From assembly GCA_019232645.1 (NCBI GenBank), contig JAFANO010000643.1, positions 1 to 6,948 of the forward strand: a DNA stretch of 6,948 bases, given 5' to 3'. A program made the position numbers and the translations under genes. The notes under the pieces are model-generated. The model did not search any database. It was not told where the DNA came from and saw nothing but the letters and a program-made list of their open reading frames with translations. The stretch's first letter is position 1; each line of letters starts with the position of its first letter. Shown in pieces: positions 4,615 through 6,948 of this stretch. Source of the stretch: Planctomycetaceae bacterium. Its GTDB lineage: Bacteria > Planctomycetota > Planctomycetia > Isosphaerales > Isosphaeraceae.

Positions 4615-6414
4615 TTAATCGCGCTTCCGGCTCCGTCGCCCGAGCGCCCCCGCGCAGACGCCGGTCAGGAGCCTCGCGGCGTTGCCGCCGAGCGACCGGA
4701 TGTTGTATCCCCCCTCCTGGACCAGCAGGGTGGGGAGCCTCAGGCCGCCGATCCGGGAGCCGATCTCGTACAGGCCCTCGCGGGTGACGCTCCAGGTGCC
4801 GGTCGGGTCGGCCTTGGCGATGTCGAGCCCGACCGGGACGACCAGCGCTTCGGGCTTGAACCGGCGGACGATCGCCAGCGCCTCGTCGAGGGCCTCGAGG
4901 TAGCGGCCGTCGAGGACGTCCTCGGGAAGTGGGAGGTTGACGTTGAAGCCCTGACCTTCCCCCTCGCCGACCTCGTCGGCGAACCCCGAGAAATACGGGT
5001 AGGCGAAGCTAGGATGGCCGTGGATCGAGACGGTCAGGACGTCGGACCGGTTGAAGAAGATGTCCTGGGCGCCGTTGCCGTGATGATAGTCGATGTCCAG
5101 GATGGCGACCCGCCCGACCTTCTCGACCAGATATTGGGCGGCGATCGCGCCGTTGCAGAAGTAGCAGAAGCCGCCGTAGGTATCGCGCTCGGCGTGGTGG
5201 CCCGGGGGGCGGCAGAGGCTGTAGACCAGCGGGTTGCCCGTCAGCACGGCCTCGGCGCCCGACAGCGCCACGTTGACCGCGGCCCGGGCCGCCTTGTAGG
5301 CGTCGCGGCTCAGCGGCGTGAACGTGTCGATGCAGTAATAGCCCGCGCGGCGGGAGCGATCGAGCGGCGGGCGGTCGGTCCGACGGATCGGGAAGACGTA
5401 GGGGTAGACCATCTCCCCCTTGGGCAGCTCCTGGCAGAAGTTGCGGAGATAGTTGACGAAGTCGGTGTCGTGCACGGCCCGGATCGGCTTCTCGCCGAAG
5501 TTGCGGACGGGCAACTGCTCGACCTCGGGCAGCTCCGCCAACGCCTTGAGGATCACGTCGACCCGCGCCGGCCGCTCGACGTAGCCGCGCTCGCGGACAT
5601 GGTGGAGCGAGTGGTACGACGAGCAGAAGACTTTCAGGGGGTGGAGCCGACGGGGGATCTTGTCGCGCTTCTCGCTCGGCGAGACGTAGCGCGGCTTGCG
5701 GATCCGGACCGGCGAGTCCTTGACCGAGCCGAGCACCTGGTGGACGTAGGGGTCGTCGGGGGCGAAGTTGTACCGCTCGGTCAGGATCATCTCGATGACC
5801 CGGCGGAGCGTGTCGGCCTCGAGCGCCCGGGCGTGGTTCAGCGGGTCGAACAGGAGCCGGGGCTCGGGCGGGTTGCCGGGGCGGATCGGCTGGTCGTAGA
5901 GCGTCCCCACGATCGGCAGCGCGCCGTAGCGCTCGTAGAACTTGAGCCGGGCCTTGTTGGCCTTGAGGTGGGCGGGGTTGGAGACTTGCGCCGGGTCATC
6001 GGTGGGGACCTCGAAGAACAAACCCTTCGCGCCCCGGGCGACCAGGTCCTCGCGCAGGGCCTCGTACAGGGCGCCGCCCAGTCCCCTGCCCCGGCGTTCG
6101 GCCTCGGTGACGATGAAGTCGAGGTAAGCATACCCGATCGACTCGAAGTAATCGGCCAGCGCGAACCCGATGATCCGGTCGTTCGACCCGTGCGCCGCCA
6201 GCAGGATCACGGGATAGCCCCGCGTCTCGGGCGAATTGAGCTTGCGCGCGATGTAGTCGCCATCCTCGGCGATGCCGGGGAAGGCAGCCGCGAGCATCGA
6301 TTGCATCTCGGCGACGCATCGGCGATCGTGCTCGCCGTGCACCCCGAGGACGTGACTGATCCGGAACATGGAGGCTCTCGATCCGACTTGTCGCAGCCCG
6401 CTGGCCATCGACAT
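4615..6414 (-). CDS. GNAT acetyltransferase fused to a histone deacetylase/acetylpolyamine amidohydrolase-family enzyme
   Basis: This 599-residue cytoplasmic protein has two domains with opposite chemistry. Residues ~17-175 are a GNAT fold that would use acetyl-CoA: the pyrophosphate-binding motif is R108-G-R-G111-L-G113, and F159-Y-E-R-Y-G164 marks the later motif. Residues ~260-590 are a zinc-dependent deacetylase of the HDAC superfamily. All key residues appear present: the His pair H406-H407 in R-P-P-G-H-H-A, D440, zinc ligands D442 and H444 (D-I-D-Y-H-H-G), the third ligand D531 (G-L-D), and the catalytic Tyr Y570 in E-G-G-Y. C420 replaces an Asn often found in G-F-C-x-F-N-N. Bacterial members act on acetylpolyamines, acetyl-lysine or small acyl amides; the substrate here is unknown. 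ATG 6414 was chosen because AAGGAG lies nine bases upstream. The frame stays open to 6816, but that part overlaps the upstream ATP-grasp gene and is a shadow. An operon with that ligase is likely. Confidence 0.93.
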   Translation of the reverse strand: MSMASGLRQVGSRASMFRISHVLGVHGEHDRRCVAEMQSMLAAAFPGIAEDGDYIARKLNSPETRGYPVILLAAHGSNDRIIGFALADYFESIGYAYLDFIVTEAERRGRGLGGALYEALREDLVARGAKGLFFEVPTDDPAQVSNPAHLKANKARLKFYERYGALPIVGTLYDQPIRPGNPPEPRLLFDPLNHARALEADTLRRVIEMILTERYNFAPDDPYVHQVLGSVKDSPVRIRKPRYVSPSEKRDKIPRRLHPLKVFCSSYHSLHHVRERGYVERPARVDVILKALAELPEVEQLPVRNFGEKPIRAVHDTDFVNYLRNFCQELPKGEMVYPYVFPIRRTDRPPLDRSRRAGYYCIDTFTPLSRDAYKAARAAVNVALSGAEAVLTGNPLVYSLCRPPGHHAERDTYGGFCYFCNGAIAAQYLVEKVGRVAILDIDYHHGNGAQDIFFNRSDVLTVSIHGHPSFAYPYFSGFADEVGEGEGQGFNVNLPLPEDVLDGRYLEALDEALAIVRRFKPEALVVPVGLDIAKADPTGTWSVTREGLYEIGSRIGGLRLPTLLVQEGGYNIRSLGGNAARLLTGVCAGALGRRSRKRD

Positions 6415-6423
6415 CTTCCGTGA

Positions 6424-6429
6424 CTCCTT
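6424..6429 (-). promoter_or_regulatory. Ribosome binding site fixing the start of the GNAT-deacetylase gene
   Basis: AAGGAG on the minus strand, nine bases before ATG 6414. It lies in the 89-base gap after the ATP-grasp stop and argues against the longer in-frame starts inside the neighbouring gene. Confidence 0.75.
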
Positions 6430-6503
6430 CTCTCGCCAGGCTTCCGGCGATCCTTGCCGAATTGGGAGGTGGATGGAACGCGACGGACCGGAGGCGGCAC
6501 CCC

Positions 6504-6948
6504 TCATCCGGCCGACGCGCCCCGGCCCAGCGCCTGCCTCGCCAGCGCCGCGAGCGTGGCGGCGTAATCTCGACCCGAAGCTCGCAGCGCCCGTGCCCAG
6601 CCCGCCGCCGGGCCGAGGTCCGGGTTCGGGTTGACTTCCAGGATCATCGGCATGCCACGGTCGTCGAGCCGCAGGTCGACCCGCGCGTAATCGCGGCAGC
6701 CGGTCGCTCGGAAAGCCCCGACGGCCAGCCGGCAGAGCTCCTCGGCCAGCCCTCCGTCCACCTGCGCCGGGCACCGGATCGGGCTCGACAGGTCGTCGTC
6801 CGAGCCGGGCGCCCACTTGGCGGCATAGGTCAGGATCGGCCAGCTGCCGGGCCTCGGCGCGAACACGACCTGGGCGACGGGCAGCGGCACGGGCTTGGGC
6901 AGCGCCAGCACCCCGATATGATACTCGGGCCCGGGCAGATATGCCTCC
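6504..6948 (-). CDS. D-Ala-D-Ala ligase-like ATP-grasp enzyme, C-terminal fragment
   Basis: The frame enters from the right edge; 148 complete codons are visible and the true start is outside. The first residues, E-A-Y-L-P-G-P-E-Y-H-I-G-V-L, match the strand that follows the ATP lid in D-Ala-D-Ala ligases (E-x-x-I-x-G-x-E). Later come I-L-T-Y-A-A-K-W, then C-R-D-Y-A-R-V-D-L-R with the metal-binding Asp, and L-E-V-N-P-N-P-D-L-G with the Glu and Asn that bind magnesium. These enzymes form a carboxyl-phosphate with ATP and join it to an amine. The usual S/T-rich motif after N-P in cell-wall ligases is replaced here by L-G-P-A-A-G, so a paralogous peptide or amino-acid ligase is more likely than the housekeeping Ddl. 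The GNAT-deacetylase follows after 89 bases, suggesting a shared pathway. An internal GTG at 6911 is not the start, because conserved sequence lies before it. Confidence 0.85.
   Translation of the reverse strand, partial: EAYLPGPEYHIGVLALPKPVPLPVAQVVFAPRPGSWPILTYAAKWAPGSDDDLSSPIRCPAQVDGGLAEELCRLAVGAFRATGCRDYARVDLRLDDRGMPMILEVNPNPDLGPAAGWARALRASGRDYAATLAALARQALGRGASAG

Noticed and set aside
4552..6423. A 623-residue plus-strand reading frame covering the GNAT-deacetylase gene
   Set aside because: Its Asp/Val/Arg-rich, motif-free translation is the usual antisense shadow of a GC-rich gene. The opposite strand has complete catalytic motifs and a ribosome binding site.
6415..6816. An extra 134 N-terminal residues for the GNAT-deacetylase
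   Set aside because: This stretch overlaps the ATP-grasp gene in another frame, is Arg/Gly/Pro-rich and has no domain. ATG 6414 has AAGGAG at good spacing.

Overview
The window reads as accessory-to-housekeeping DNA from a high-GC planctomycete, most likely of the Isosphaeraceae type. This placement is inferred from gene style and composition, not from a marker gene: an ECF sigma factor, a Flp/Tad pilin locus, a GT-C-like polytopic membrane protein with a C-terminal soluble tail, and a GNAT-deacetylase fusion. Every gene I can support lies on the minus strand. The many long plus-strand reading frames are antisense shadows of high-GC coding DNA.

In the direction of transcription (right to left), the right edge holds the C-terminal part of a D-Ala-D-Ala-ligase-like ATP-grasp enzyme (6504-6948, 5' end outside the window). 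After an 89-base gap comes a 599-residue protein joining a GNAT acetyltransferase domain to a zinc-dependent histone-deacetylase/acetylpolyamine-amidohydrolase domain (4615-6414). The two are probably co-transcribed. A 519-base gap follows, with no gene but with a 36-base direct repeat present twice and several hairpins (4297-4519). Next is a 584-residue GT-C-like membrane protein (2341-4095).

The 260 bases between the membrane gene and the next gene are unusually structured. They hold stem-loops just after the membrane gene's stop, an AT-rich 24-base tandem repeat, a perfect TATAAT and a 16-base palindrome at the expected transcription start. This looks like a regulated promoter for a small Cys/His protein resembling DUF2946 (1733-2080).

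The left part is the front of a Tad (tight adherence) pilus locus: an ECF sigma factor with an N-terminal extension (784-1485), a Flp-type prepilin with a long C-terminal tail (240-605), a strong stem-loop (155-189), and the first 47 codons of an A24-family prepilin peptidase running off the left edge (1-142). The pilin is the substrate of that peptidase. The sigma factor is a plausible regulator of the locus, by position only. No tRNA, rRNA, CRISPR array, transposase or phage gene was seen.
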